This document shows, one piece after another, positions 24,209 to 32,836 of a DNA stretch of 64,000 nucleotides. The notes beneath the pieces were generated by a model. The model did no database searches, was not told where the DNA came from, and saw only the letters and a list, made by a program, of their open reading frames with translations. This DNA is from Aeromicrobium sp. 9AM (GTDB taxonomy: Bacteria; Actinomycetota; Actinomycetes; Propionibacteriales; Nocardioidaceae). Each line of letters begins with the position of its first letter. Position 1 is the stretch's first letter. Location: positions 434,001 through 498,000 of the forward strand of contig NZ_LR733304.1 in NCBI RefSeq assembly GCF_902506105.1. The letters run 5' to 3'. A program made the position numbers and the translations under genes.

Positions 24209-25774
24209 TCAGAGAAGGCGGGACGCGTGGCCTTCCCAGTACTTGTCACGAAGTGGCGCCTTGAACAGCTTGCCGGTGGGGGAGCGGGGGAAGTCCTCGA
24301 GGAACTCGATCGAGCGGGGGACCTTGAAACGGGCGAGGTGCTCGCGGCAGTGCGCCAAGAGCTCCTCGGCCTTCTCCTCGCTCTGCGCGGACGCGTCGAT
24401 CAGCTGCACCACCGCCTTGACCTCCTCGCCCAGATCCTCGTTTGGAACGCCGAACACGGCGACGTCCTGGACGGCGGGATGAAGAAGGAGGGCGTTCTCG
24501 ATCTCCTGCGGGTAGATGTTGACACCGCCGGCGATGATCATGAACGACTCCCGATCGGCGAGGTAGAGGTACCCCTCCTCGTCGAGGCGGCCCAAGTCGC
24601 CCAGAGCGGTCCAGTTCGGGTGGTCCGGGTGATGGGATCCGGCGGTCTTCTCCGGTTCGCCGTAGTACTGGAACCCGGCGACGACCTCGGAGGTCTCGAA
24701 GTAGATCCGACCGACCTCGCCGACCGGGAGCTCGTTGCCGGCGGCGTCACAGATGTGGATCGTGTCGCCGAACGCGGCCCGACCGACCGAACCGGGGTGC
24801 TTGAGGGCTTCCTCCGAGTCGATCAGCGTGGCACCGGTGTCTTCGGTGCCGGCGTAGTACTCGTTGATGATCGGGCCGAACCAGTCGATCATCGCCTCCT
24901 TGACCTGCACTGAGCACGGGGCGGCGCCGGTGATGACGCACCGGAGGCTCGACACGTCGTACTTCTCACGCACCTCTTGGGGCAGCTTGAGCATGCGGCT
25001 GAACATGGTGGCGACGAACTGGGCGTGGGTGACCTTGTACTTCTCGATCAAGGCCAGGGCCTGTTCGGCATCGAACTTCTCCATCATCACGACGGTCGCG
25101 CCGAGGGCCATCGAGTCGGTGCTGAACAGCAGCGGCGCGGAGTGGTAGATCGGCGCGGGCGACAGGTACACCGTGTCGGGGCCCATGTCGTACATCGTCT
25201 GGTAGACGGGGATGAGCTGAGGCTTGCCCTCCTGCACGGTGCGGCCGGTCAACGGTCGCCAGACGCCCTTGGGCTGACCGGTCGTGCCCGAGCTGTAGAG
25301 CATCGTTCGGCCCAGGGGTTCTTCGTCGCGCTTCGTGGCGGGATGCCCCATCAGGGCCTCCTCGTAGGCGTCGTAGCCCGGCACCGTGCCGTCGACCATG
25401 AGGCGGCGCCGCACCTTGGGGGTCATGGGGATGACGGCGGAAGCGACGTCCGACGCGTACGCCGACATGACCAGGACCTTGGCGTCGCAGTTGTCGATGA
25501 TGTATCCGGCCTCTGAGGGCGTGAGGTAGCGGTTGATCGTCGTGAGGTACAGGCCCGAACGGAACGCGGCCCAGAAGACCTCGATGTAGCGGATGTTGTT
25601 CTCCATCAGGATCGCCACGTGGTCGCCCGGACGCAGGCCCTCGGCCCAGAAGAGCTGAGCCAGGCGCGCGGACCGCTCGTCGAGCTCGGCGAAGGTCTGC
25701 TGCTGTCCGGAGCCGCCCATGATGATCGCGGGCCGATCGGGCGTCTTCAGCGCGTGCGACGCGGGGTCGTGCAT
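24209..25774 (-). CDS. Acyl-CoA synthetase (AMP-binding, FadD-like)
   Basis: A 521-residue adenylate-forming ligase. The P-loop TMLYSSGTTGQPKGVW is near residue 165, YYAGTEDTGATL near 300, LGDLGRLDEEGYLYLADR near 405, and the C-terminal PTGKLFKAPLRDKYW contains the catalytic Lys. The ATG at 25774 has AAAGG upstream; a TTG 21 bases earlier is possible. It is divergent from the thiolase gene across the promoter carrying site F. It probably activates a carboxylic acid intermediate as its CoA ester. Confidence 0.93.
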   Translation of the reverse strand: MHDPASHALKTPDRPAIIMGGSGQQQTFAELDERSARLAQLFWAEGLRPGDHVAILMENNIRYIEVFWAAFRSGLYLTTINRYLTPSEAGYIIDNCDAKVLVMSAYASDVASAVIPMTPKVRRRLMVDGTVPGYDAYEEALMGHPATKRDEEPLGRTMLYSSGTTGQPKGVWRPLTGRTVQEGKPQLIPVYQTMYDMGPDTVYLSPAPIYHSAPLLFSTDSMALGATVVMMEKFDAEQALALIEKYKVTHAQFVATMFSRMLKLPQEVREKYDVSSLRCVITGAAPCSVQVKEAMIDWFGPIINEYYAGTEDTGATLIDSEEALKHPGSVGRAAFGDTIHICDAAGNELPVGEVGRIYFETSEVVAGFQYYGEPEKTAGSHHPDHPNWTALGDLGRLDEEGYLYLADRESFMIIAGGVNIYPQEIENALLLHPAVQDVAVFGVPNEDLGEEVKAVVQLIDASAQSEEKAEELLAHCREHLARFKVPRSIEFLEDFPRSPTGKLFKAPLRDKYWEGHASRLL

Positions 25775-25826
25775 GGTGGTGGGCCTTTCGTTCAAGGGGC
25801 CGAGGAGCGTGATTGCCTATTTCTCA

Positions 25827-25840
25827 TCATTATTATAATG
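25827..25840. promoter_or_regulatory. AT-rich operator-like site F in a divergent promoter
   Basis: CATTATTATAATG (25828-25840) is a perfect inverted repeat around one central base. TCATTATTAT (25827-25836) is identical, on the opposite strand, to part of site E. The site lies between the leftward acyl-CoA synthetase and the rightward thiolase, so both may belong to the same regulon as sites A-E. Confidence 0.55.
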
Positions 25841-25875
25841 TAAGCCCAGTCACATCGCTACCCCGAGGAGTTTTC

Positions 25876-27039
25876 ATGCCTGAAGCCGTCATCGTCGCTG
25901 CCGCACGCACCCCGATCGGTCGGGCCTTCAAGGGCTCGCTCAGCACGGTGCGGGCCGACGACCTGGCCGGCGGCGTCGTCGACGCCGCAATGACCAAGGT
26001 GCCGCAGCTCGACCGCGCTGAGGTCGTTGACGTGATGTTGGGCGCTGCCCTCCACGCTGGCGAGCAGGGCATGAACGCCGGGCGCAATGTCGCAGCCCTC
26101 GGCGGGCTGCCCGACTCGGTCCCCGGGACCACGGTCAATCGTGGGTGCGGGTCCTCCCTGCAGTCCATCCGGATGGCGCATCAAGCCATCGCGACGGGCG
26201 AAGGCCACGTCTTTGTCGCCGCCGGGGTCGAGAGTGTCAGTCGCCTCCCCAACTTCTACGACGAGGAGGCCATGAACCCGCGATTCCTCGACCGGAGCCG
26301 TCCTGACTACATCAATGACATGTACATCCCGATGGGGCAGACAGCCGAGAACGTGGCCGCGAAGTGGGGGCTCTCACGACGCGCGTTGGACGAGTTCGCC
26401 CTGCTGTCACAGCAGCGAGCGGCCGCCGCGATCGACGCCGGGTTCTTCGCCCGCGAGATCACCCCCGTCACGCTGCCCGACGGCACAGTCGTCGACCGCG
26501 ACGACAGCCCACGTCCGCAGACGACGCTCGAGGGCCTCGGCCAGCTCAAGGCTTCGTTCCGCGAGGACGGCGTCGTGACGGCCGGCAACTCCTGTCCTCT
26601 CAACGATGGTGCTGCCGCCGTCGTCGTCATGTCCGACGTCCGGGCCAAGGAGCTCGGCATCACGCCTCTGGCACGGATCATCGGCTCCGCCGTGACCGGC
26701 CTCGAGCCCGAGCTCATGGGCGTCGGCCCCATCAAGGCGATCGGCCAGCTCCTCGAGCGCCACAAGATGGACATCAAGGACGTCGACGTCGTCGAGCTGA
26801 ACGAGGCCTTTGCCGCCCAGGTGCTCCCCATCTGCGCCGAGCTGGGCATCTCGATCGAGGACCAGCTCAACCCCCACGGCGGTGGCATTGCGCTCGGGCA
26901 CCCCTTTGGCATGACCGGTGCCCGCATCATGACGACACTCATCAACGACCTGCAGACGCTCGACAAGCAGATCGGTATCGAGACGATGTGTGTCGGCGGC
27001 GGCATGGGTATCGCCATGATGATCGAACGCCTCTCCTGA
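25876..27039 (+). CDS. Acetyl-CoA acyltransferase (thiolase)
   Basis: A 387-residue canonical thiolase. It begins PEAVIVAAARTPIGRAFKG. The nucleophilic Cys is in NRGCGSSLQSI (about residue 90), the His in NPHGGGIALGHPFGMTGARI (about 340), and the second Cys in ETMCVGGGMGIA (about 375). All three catalytic residues are present, in contrast with the two thiolase-fold proteins at 8.7 and 12.2 kb. GAGGAG lies upstream of the ATG. It carries out the final thiolytic cleavage of a 3-ketoacyl-CoA and leads a four-gene operon. Confidence 0.94.
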   Translation: MPEAVIVAAARTPIGRAFKGSLSTVRADDLAGGVVDAAMTKVPQLDRAEVVDVMLGAALHAGEQGMNAGRNVAALGGLPDSVPGTTVNRGCGSSLQSIRMAHQAIATGEGHVFVAAGVESVSRLPNFYDEEAMNPRFLDRSRPDYINDMYIPMGQTAENVAAKWGLSRRALDEFALLSQQRAAAAIDAGFFAREITPVTLPDGTVVDRDDSPRPQTTLEGLGQLKASFREDGVVTAGNSCPLNDGAAAVVVMSDVRAKELGITPLARIIGSAVTGLEPELMGVGPIKAIGQLLERHKMDIKDVDVVELNEAFAAQVLPICAELGISIEDQLNPHGGGIALGHPFGMTGARIMTTLINDLQTLDKQIGIETMCVGGGMGIAMMIERLS

Positions 27040-27040
27040 C

Positions 27041-27805
27041 ATGGTGACGACGATCCGGTTCGACGTCGACGGGCCGGTTGCCGTCGCGACGCTCACGCGT
27101 CCGGACAAGCTCAACGCCTTGAGCCGGGCCGTCGTCTCCGAGCTCACCGAGCTAGTCGAGCGTGTCATCGACGACGAGTCGGTGCGGGTTCTCGTGCTGG
27201 CCGGCGAGGGCCGCATGTTCTCTGCCGGAGCCGATGTCGAGGAGTTCCGGGAAGCCTTCGGCACGGGGAAAGTCGACCCGACTGCGACCGAGGCTGAGTC
27301 CCGCGACGGCACCCGGCTGGCCGACGCCCTGGCTGATCCGCGACTCGTCACGATCGCGGCGATCAACGGGGCTGCGATCGGGGGTGCCGTGGCGCTCGTC
27401 ACCGCGTGTGACCTGCGGGTCATGGCTGAGGAGTCCAAGATCATGGTGCCGGAGCTGGTCATGGGGTTCCCGTTGGCCTGGGGCGGCGTGCCGCGGTTGG
27501 TGGCACAGCTGGGCCCCTCAGTCGTCCGCGACCTATTGCTCACGTGCCGCGCGCTGCACGCGAACGAGGCGTTACGACGGGGCTACGCGTGCCGGGTCGT
27601 CCCGGCCGACGACCTGATGGCGAGCTCCCTTGAGCTCGCTCGGCTCATCGCGCACCGCCCAGAGTTCGGCGTCACCGCGGCGTTGCGTCGCATCGCGGCA
27701 CTCGAGTCAGGTGGACACGTCGACGACGATGCCGTCACCCTCGCTCAAGCGACCCTCGACCCGTCGGTCATGAGCGCGACCACTGCCTATCTCGCGAACA
27801 TCTGA
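27041..27805 (+). CDS. Enoyl-CoA hydratase/isomerase family protein
   Basis: A 254-residue crotonase-fold protein. The oxyanion segments are RMFSAGADVEEF (about residue 61) and NGAAIGGAVALVTACDLRVM (about 105-124). The Pro-Glu glutamate is kept in IMVPELVMG, but the first hydratase glutamate is replaced in GGAVALVTACD, a pattern common among isomerases and unusual crotonases. It starts two bases after the thiolase stop, so it is certainly co-transcribed. Confidence 0.9.
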   Translation: MVTTIRFDVDGPVAVATLTRPDKLNALSRAVVSELTELVERVIDDESVRVLVLAGEGRMFSAGADVEEFREAFGTGKVDPTATEAESRDGTRLADALADPRLVTIAAINGAAIGGAVALVTACDLRVMAEESKIMVPELVMGFPLAWGGVPRLVAQLGPSVVRDLLLTCRALHANEALRRGYACRVVPADDLMASSLELARLIAHRPEFGVTAALRRIAALESGGHVDDDAVTLAQATLDPSVMSATTAYLANI

Positions 27806-27821
27806 ACCACGGGGAGTATCC

Positions 27822-28442
27822 ATGGACGTCTTCGAAGCCATGTGGACAACGCGATCCATGCGTCGGCTCGATCCCGACCGCGACGTCAGCGACGAGGACG
27901 TCCGCACCATCCTCGAGGCCGCGTTGAGGGGACCGACTGGCGGGAACCAGCAGCCGATCCGCTGGCTCGTGATCCGCGACGCTGAGACCAAGAGGGCGCT
28001 GCAGAAGGTCTACCTGCGTTGCTGGGAGAAGGGGCGAAAGCCGTACGAAGAAAAGCCCGGCACTGTCGCGCCCAACGTGCTGAGCTCGGCTGACCATCTA
28101 GCGGACAACCTGCACCTGGCACCAGTTATCGTCATCGCCTGCGCCTGCGCCGGCGCCGGCGCCGGCACGTCTCGTCGCCGCCAAGATGCCTCTGTTTACC
28201 CGTCGGTGCAGAACCTGCTGCTCGCAGCACGTGCGCTGGGCCTCGGTACGACCTTGACCACCGCCCACCTTCTCGAGGAGGACACTGTGAAGGAAATCCT
28301 GGACATCCCCGAGCGCGTCACCACCTACGCGCTGATCCCTGTCGGTTACCCGACCGGACGGTGGGGCGAGGCAAAACGGCGCCCGCTCGACGAGGTCAGC
28401 TATCACGACCGCTGGGGCCGCCTCGGGCCTTCGGTCCGATGA
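27822..28442 (+). CDS. Nitroreductase-family flavoprotein
   Basis: A 206-residue FMN-dependent nitroreductase-fold protein. The N-terminus (VFEAMWTTRSMRRLDPDRDV) has the usual RS.R..... FMN-phosphate contact, followed by LRGPTGGNQQPIRWLVI and SVQNLLLAARALGLGTTLTT. An Ala/Cys/Gly low-complexity stretch at about residues 106-116 is encoded by a run of GCCTGC and GCCGGC hexamers. The family reduces nitro groups, quinones or enones, or removes halogens. The substrate here is unknown. Its stop overlaps the next gene's ATG by four bases. Confidence 0.88.
   Translation: MDVFEAMWTTRSMRRLDPDRDVSDEDVRTILEAALRGPTGGNQQPIRWLVIRDAETKRALQKVYLRCWEKGRKPYEEKPGTVAPNVLSSADHLADNLHLAPVIVIACACAGAGAGTSRRRQDASVYPSVQNLLLAARALGLGTTLTTAHLLEEDTVKEILDIPERVTTYALIPVGYPTGRWGEAKRRPLDEVSYHDRWGRLGPSVR
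28137..28166 (+). repeat. Hexanucleotide repeat inside the nitroreductase gene
   Basis: Five in-frame six-base units, two GCCTGC then three GCCGGC, run without interruption. They encode an alternating Ala-Cys/Ala-Gly stretch in the nitroreductase-like protein. A unit change would keep the frame and alter loop length. Confidence 0.85.
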
Positions 28443-30010
28443 CCCGCCACGACGAGGCCGATCTCGACGGCGGCACGATCGGAGCCCTGCTCGAGCGGGC
28501 CGCCCGGCTGTGGCCAGAACGCACGGCTTACGTACACGACGACCGACGCCTCACCTGGTCCGATCTCGCCACCGAGGTCGACCGCTATGCGCGCGCCTTC
28601 ATGGCGTGGGGGGTCAATCCCGGTGACCGAGTCTCGCTGTGGATGGGCAACACGATGTCCTGGGTGCTGGTCGAGCTGGGCCTCGTCCGGGCCGGCGCTG
28701 TCGTCGTGCCGGTCAACACCGGGTTCACCGTCGCTGAGACTGCCTACGTGGTGGGCCAGTCCGACTCGGTCATGTTGGTCTGCTCCTCGACCTTGAGGGG
28801 TCGTGACCTGGCTGCTGAAGCCGTTGAGGTCGCGGCTTCGCCGGATGTGTCAGTGCGAGCCGTCGTCACAGTTGGATCGACTGGTGCGGCAACGACTGAT
28901 ATCGAGGTTCTCCTCGCCCGTGCTGACGAGGTGAGCACGCAGGCCTCGATCGATCGCGCCGAGTCCGTGAGTGCCGATGACATCGCCCTGATGCTCTACA
29001 CCTCAGGCACCACAGGGTTTCCCAAGGGTGTCATGCACTCACACGGTGTCATCGGCAACATGTCCGACGCAGCCGATCGTCTACGACTGAGCGAGCGCGA
29101 CGGAGCCGTCATGTATCTGCCGTTGTTCCACATCTTCGCGCTGGCTGCGACGGTGACCTTCATGGTCAGCGGCTCTGCGATGGTCCTCATGGAAGTCTTC
29201 GAGTCTGGTGAGTCCCTTGACCTGATGGAACGTGAAGAAGTCACCTTGGCGTATGGCGTCGCGCCGCACTACCTCGACCAGATACGTCATCCATCGTTCG
29301 CCAACCGTGACTTGTCCAAGCTGCGTCTGTGCCTGGCGCCGGGCTCGGCCGATCTCGTTCGCACAGTGTCTGAGCACATGGGGCCGGCCATCAGTGTCTA
29401 CGGCATGACCGAGACGACGTCCATGACGTCGTTGGGCGACGTTGACGACCCGCTCGAGCTGCGCGCCGAGACCGTGGGGCAGGCTCTGCCCCGTTCGACG
29501 GTCAAGGTCGTCGATGAACACGACGTCGAGGTCGCGCCGGGCGTGGTCGGCCACCTGATGGTCAAGGGCCCACCGGTGATGCAGGGGTACTACAAGATGC
29601 CCGAGGCCACTGCCGAGTCGATCGTCGACGGCTGGTTTCGTACCGGCGATGCCGTCTCGATCGACGCCGACGGTTACCTGCGCTTCGCTGGGCGCATCAA
29701 GGAGATCTACAAGGTGGGCGGCGAGAATGTCGACCCTATCGAGGTGGAGTCGGCGCTCATGCGCCATCCTGCAGTCGGCTTCGCTTCGGTGCAAGGAGTG
29801 CCCGACGAGCGCATGGGTGAGGTGGGGCTTGCCCACGTGACCTTGATCGCTGGACAGACAGTTGACGTCGAGGAGCTGCGCCGGTTCGCTCGCGAGCAGC
29901 TCGCAGCGTTCAAGGTGCCACGCCACGTGGTTGTTGTTGATGAACTGCCGATGACAGCGAGCGGCAAGGTGCGCAAGTTCCTCCTACGCGAGCAGTTCTT
30001 GACCCCCTGA
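28439..30010 (+). CDS. Acyl-CoA synthetase (AMP-binding)
   Basis: A 523-residue adenylate-forming ligase. MLYTSGTTGFPKGVMHSH (about residue 185), YGMTETTSMTS (about 320), WFRTGDAVSIDADGYLRFAG (about 400), IKEIYKVGGENVDPIEVESA and a terminal TASGKVRKFLL with the catalytic Lys are all present. The ATG overlaps the nitroreductase stop. It ends the operon led by the thiolase and is followed by a strong hairpin. Distinct from the 24.2-25.8 kb synthetase, it probably activates another acid of the same pathway. Confidence 0.93.
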   Translation: MTRHDEADLDGGTIGALLERAARLWPERTAYVHDDRRLTWSDLATEVDRYARAFMAWGVNPGDRVSLWMGNTMSWVLVELGLVRAGAVVVPVNTGFTVAETAYVVGQSDSVMLVCSSTLRGRDLAAEAVEVAASPDVSVRAVVTVGSTGAATTDIEVLLARADEVSTQASIDRAESVSADDIALMLYTSGTTGFPKGVMHSHGVIGNMSDAADRLRLSERDGAVMYLPLFHIFALAATVTFMVSGSAMVLMEVFESGESLDLMEREEVTLAYGVAPHYLDQIRHPSFANRDLSKLRLCLAPGSADLVRTVSEHMGPAISVYGMTETTSMTSLGDVDDPLELRAETVGQALPRSTVKVVDEHDVEVAPGVVGHLMVKGPPVMQGYYKMPEATAESIVDGWFRTGDAVSIDADGYLRFAGRIKEIYKVGGENVDPIEVESALMRHPAVGFASVQGVPDERMGEVGLAHVTLIAGQTVDVEELRRFAREQLAAFKVPRHVVVVDELPMTASGKVRKFLLREQFLTP

Positions 30011-30016
30011 TGAGGC

Positions 30017-30051
30017 GGATGCGCCCGTGTGGCAGGGCCACGGGCACATCC
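30017..30051 (+). terminator. Terminator-like hairpin after the ligase gene
   Basis: GGATGCGCCCGTG (30017-30029) pairs with CACGGGCACATCC (30039-30051) over 12 of 13 positions with a nine-base loop. It separates the thiolase-ligase operon from the Baeyer-Villiger monooxygenase gene. Confidence 0.75.
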
Positions 30052-30087
30052 GACGATATGAGAAGTGTCACTGGTGCGCTCTCACTC

Positions 30088-30108
30088 TTTAATTTACTAT
30101 AGATTAAA
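30088..30108. promoter_or_regulatory. AT-rich inverted repeat upstream of the BVMO gene
   Basis: TTTAAT and ATTAAA flank a nine-base spacer (TTACTATAG) just upstream of the ribosome-binding site AAGGAG (30113-30118). The spacer contains a TACTAT element usable as a -10 box. It differs from sites A-F and is a candidate operator for the TetR regulator encoded downstream. Confidence 0.5.
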
Positions 30109-30126
30109 TTCTAAGGAGTTCACGTG

Positions 30127-32070
30127 ATGGAAACTGAGACTCGACCGTTTGACGAGGCCACCCTGCGCGAGGCGCTGGAGTCGGCCAACCTGCCCACGTT
30201 GCTGATGGTCATGTTTCAGCTGACCGGCGACCGCACCTGGATCAGCGACCCGTACCGCCCACAGCGCACCAAGGGTATGAGTGACAACGACGCCGGCGGT
30301 TTCTCGTCGGAGATTCAGTCCGAGATCCGCGCTGCGGCGCTCGACGTCCTGATTGCCTGGCAGGACGGAACGCCGGCCGCCTTCCCGCTGCCGGACGACT
30401 CGCTTCTCGTCGAGATGATCACCACCTGCATGGGCGAGGAGGTGCCGGTCGAGTTCGGCCCGATGTTCGCCGAGGACATGCGCGCCAACCTCGAGGGCGA
30501 CCGCCCTCACCCGCATATCCCGGACGGCGCCGACCTGTCGGTCATCATCGTTGGCGCGGGCGTCTCCGGCATCGCGGCAGCCGTCGAGTTGAAGGCTGCG
30601 GGTATTCGAGCCACGATCTTCGAGAAGAACTCCGAGGTCGGCGGCACTTGGTATGAAAACCGCTACCCGGGTTGCGGCGTTGATACGCCGAGTCACGTCT
30701 ACTCATTCTCATACCATTCGCGCCGCTGGTCGACGTACTACGGCAAGCGCGATGAGGTACTTGGCTACGTACAGGACGTGGCCCGCTCGAAAGGCGTCAT
30801 CGACCAGGTCCAGTTCGACACCGACGTCGTCTCGGCGGTGTGGGATGGCGCCACGCAGCGTTGGACTGTCACGACCCGTACCGTCGACGGCGCCGTCACC
30901 GAGCACGTCGCGAACATCGTCATCACGGCAGTGGGTCAGCTCAATCGCCCGGCCGTCCCCAAGATCCCCGGTGCAGAGACCTTCGCCGGTCGCCAGTTCC
31001 ACTCGGCTGAATGGCCCGAGGGCTTCGATGTGACCGGCCTGCGAGTCGGCGTCGTTGGCTCTGGCGCCAGCGCGATGCAGATCGTCCCGGCTGTGGCCGA
31101 TCGCGTGGCGTCGTTGGCTGTGTTCCAGCGCTCGCCTCAATGGATCGCACCGAGCTTCAACTACTCCAGTCCTGTTCCGGAGCCGGTGCACTGGCTCATG
31201 GACAATGTCCCGAACTACCGTTTGTGGTTTCGTCTGCGCCTCTCCTGGCTCATCAACGATCGGCTATACCCGTCACTTGAGATTGATCCCTCGTGGGAAC
31301 ACCCCGAACGCTCGATCAATGCTCACAACGATGGTCACCGTCGTGCGCTGACCCGTTACGTCGAGGACGAGCTGGCCGGTCGCGAGGACCTGCTTGAGAA
31401 GTCGTTGCCAACCTACCCGCCATTCGGCAAGCGAATGCTGATCGACAACGGCTGGTATGCGGCGCTCCGCAAGGACGGCGTGACGCTCTTCACCGACGGC
31501 GTCGCCTCCATCGACGAAACAGGTCTGACGACCACCGATGGCGAGCACGTCGAGCTAGACGTCATCGTGTTCGCGACGGGATTCGAAGCAAAGAAGATGC
31601 TGTGGCCGATGGACATTCATGGCCGCGACGGCGTGACGATTCGCGACCGATGGGGCGACGAGGACGCGAAAGCGTACCTCGGTCTCACAGCGCCCGGCTT
31701 CCCCAATCTTCTCGTCATGTACGGCCCGAATCTCAACCTGGGTCATGGCGGCAGCTACATGTTCGCCGGCGAGTGTCAGGCGCGTTACATCGCGCAGATG
31801 TGTGCACTGATGATCGACCGCGATCTTGGTTCGTTCGAGGTGCGCCAGGATGTCCATGACACATACAACGACAGGGTCGACGCGCAGCACGCCCGGATGA
31901 TCTGGAGCCACCGTGGAATGGACACCTGGTACCGTAACGCGGCGGGTCGCATTGTCACCAACTCTCCGTGGCGCGTCGTCGACTACTGGAAGATGACCCG
32001 GGAGGTAGACCCCGATGACTTCGTCCTCGAGTCCGCGACCGTCGGCGAATACGCCAACAGCCGAGGTTGA
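30127..32070 (+). CDS. Baeyer-Villiger flavin monooxygenase with N-terminal extension
   Basis: A 647-residue class B flavoprotein monooxygenase that inserts oxygen next to a ketone. The FAD Rossmann motif VIIVGAGVSG (glycines 143-148) is followed by VGGTWYENRYPGCGVDTPSH. The BVMO fingerprint FAGRQFHSAEWP (286-297) is intact, as is the NADPH motif GSGASA (311-316). About 135 residues precede the FAD motif, as in the 4-hydroxyacetophenone monooxygenase branch (about 640 residues). The ATG at 30127 is eight bases after AAGGAG; a GTG three bases earlier is also possible. The gene overlaps a TetR gene by 56 bases, and the ester or lactone product could feed the hydrolases and ligases nearby. Confidence 0.94.
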   Translation: METETRPFDEATLREALESANLPTLLMVMFQLTGDRTWISDPYRPQRTKGMSDNDAGGFSSEIQSEIRAAALDVLIAWQDGTPAAFPLPDDSLLVEMITTCMGEEVPVEFGPMFAEDMRANLEGDRPHPHIPDGADLSVIIVGAGVSGIAAAVELKAAGIRATIFEKNSEVGGTWYENRYPGCGVDTPSHVYSFSYHSRRWSTYYGKRDEVLGYVQDVARSKGVIDQVQFDTDVVSAVWDGATQRWTVTTRTVDGAVTEHVANIVITAVGQLNRPAVPKIPGAETFAGRQFHSAEWPEGFDVTGLRVGVVGSGASAMQIVPAVADRVASLAVFQRSPQWIAPSFNYSSPVPEPVHWLMDNVPNYRLWFRLRLSWLINDRLYPSLEIDPSWEHPERSINAHNDGHRRALTRYVEDELAGREDLLEKSLPTYPPFGKRMLIDNGWYAALRKDGVTLFTDGVASIDETGLTTTDGEHVELDVIVFATGFEAKKMLWPMDIHGRDGVTIRDRWGDEDAKAYLGLTAPGFPNLLVMYGPNLNLGHGGSYMFAGECQARYIAQMCALMIDRDLGSFEVRQDVHDTYNDRVDAQHARMIWSHRGMDTWYRNAAGRIVTNSPWRVVDYWKMTREVDPDDFVLESATVGEYANSRG

Positions 32071-32758
32071 CCCGGCCCTCGTGTCGTCCTCACGCGCCCG
32101 GAGCGACAAGTCGGCTCAGACACACCGGAGCGACAAGTCGGCTCAGACACAAGAGCGAATTCGAGCCGCCGCCGCCCGAATCCTGACTGAGCGTGGGATC
32201 GCCATGGCGCGCCTCGGCGACATCGCCGCCGAGGCGGGAGTCAGGGCCCCCGCGATCTACTACTACTATGCGTCGCGCGAAGAGCTGATCGAAGACGTTG
32301 TGCGGCTCGGTCAGGTCGGCACCGAACAGCGGGTCACATCGGCCATCGAGGATCTCGCCCCCGAGACCCCGGCGCTCGACAAGATCTGTGTCGCGGTCGA
32401 AGCTCATTTGAGGGCTCTGCACGAGCTGTCCGACTACACCACAGCAGCGGTACGCAACATCGGGCAGATGCCGGAAGACATGCGTGACCGGTTGCGCGTC
32501 GATCAGCGTCGGTACGGACGGGTCTGGAAACGGTTGTTCGAGCAAGCACGCGAGAACGGCGAGTTGCGGGCCGATATCGACCTGCGTGCGGCACAGCTGC
32601 TCGTGATCGGGGCGTTGAACTGGACGCCGGAGTGGTGGACCGATTCCTCAGTGCCGCTCGACACCCTCGTGTCTGCCGCATGCAAGCTGACCCGTCAAGG
32701 TCTCGCAGCCTTACCGGCACGTTCCGGAAGCTCCCCAGCCGGTCCCGCGAGGGACTGA
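32015..32758 (+). CDS. TetR family transcriptional regulator
   Basis: A 247-residue TetR regulator. The DNA-binding helices (ERIRAAAARILTERGIAMARL and GDIAAEAGVRAPAIYYYYAS) span about residues 47-90, followed by a helical ligand domain containing TPALDKICVAVEAHLRALHEL. The first 45 residues are a hydrophilic extension that includes a perfect nine-residue duplication (RSDKSAQTH, RSDKSAQTQ). The ATG lies within the 3' end of the BVMO gene, so it is co-transcribed and likely controls that operon through the inverted repeat at 30088. Confidence 0.9.
   Translation: MTSSSSPRPSANTPTAEVDPALVSSSRARSDKSAQTHRSDKSAQTQERIRAAAARILTERGIAMARLGDIAAEAGVRAPAIYYYYASREELIEDVVRLGQVGTEQRVTSAIEDLAPETPALDKICVAVEAHLRALHELSDYTTAAVRNIGQMPEDMRDRLRVDQRRYGRVWKRLFEQARENGELRADIDLRAAQLLVIGALNWTPEWWTDSSVPLDTLVSAACKLTRQGLAALPARSGSSPAGPARD
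32098..32151 (+). repeat. 27-base tandem duplication in the TetR gene
   Basis: The unit beginning CGGAGCGACAAGTCGGCTCA is present twice, one after the other with a 27-base period. It encodes two copies of a nine-residue segment before the DNA-binding domain. The near-identity of the copies indicates a recent duplication. Confidence 0.9.
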
Positions 32759-32836
32759 TATCGACCGACACCGACCTGCCACCTCTCCGGATGGCCAACG
32801 ACGGCACGCCCGGACCATCTACGAAAGACGATCATC

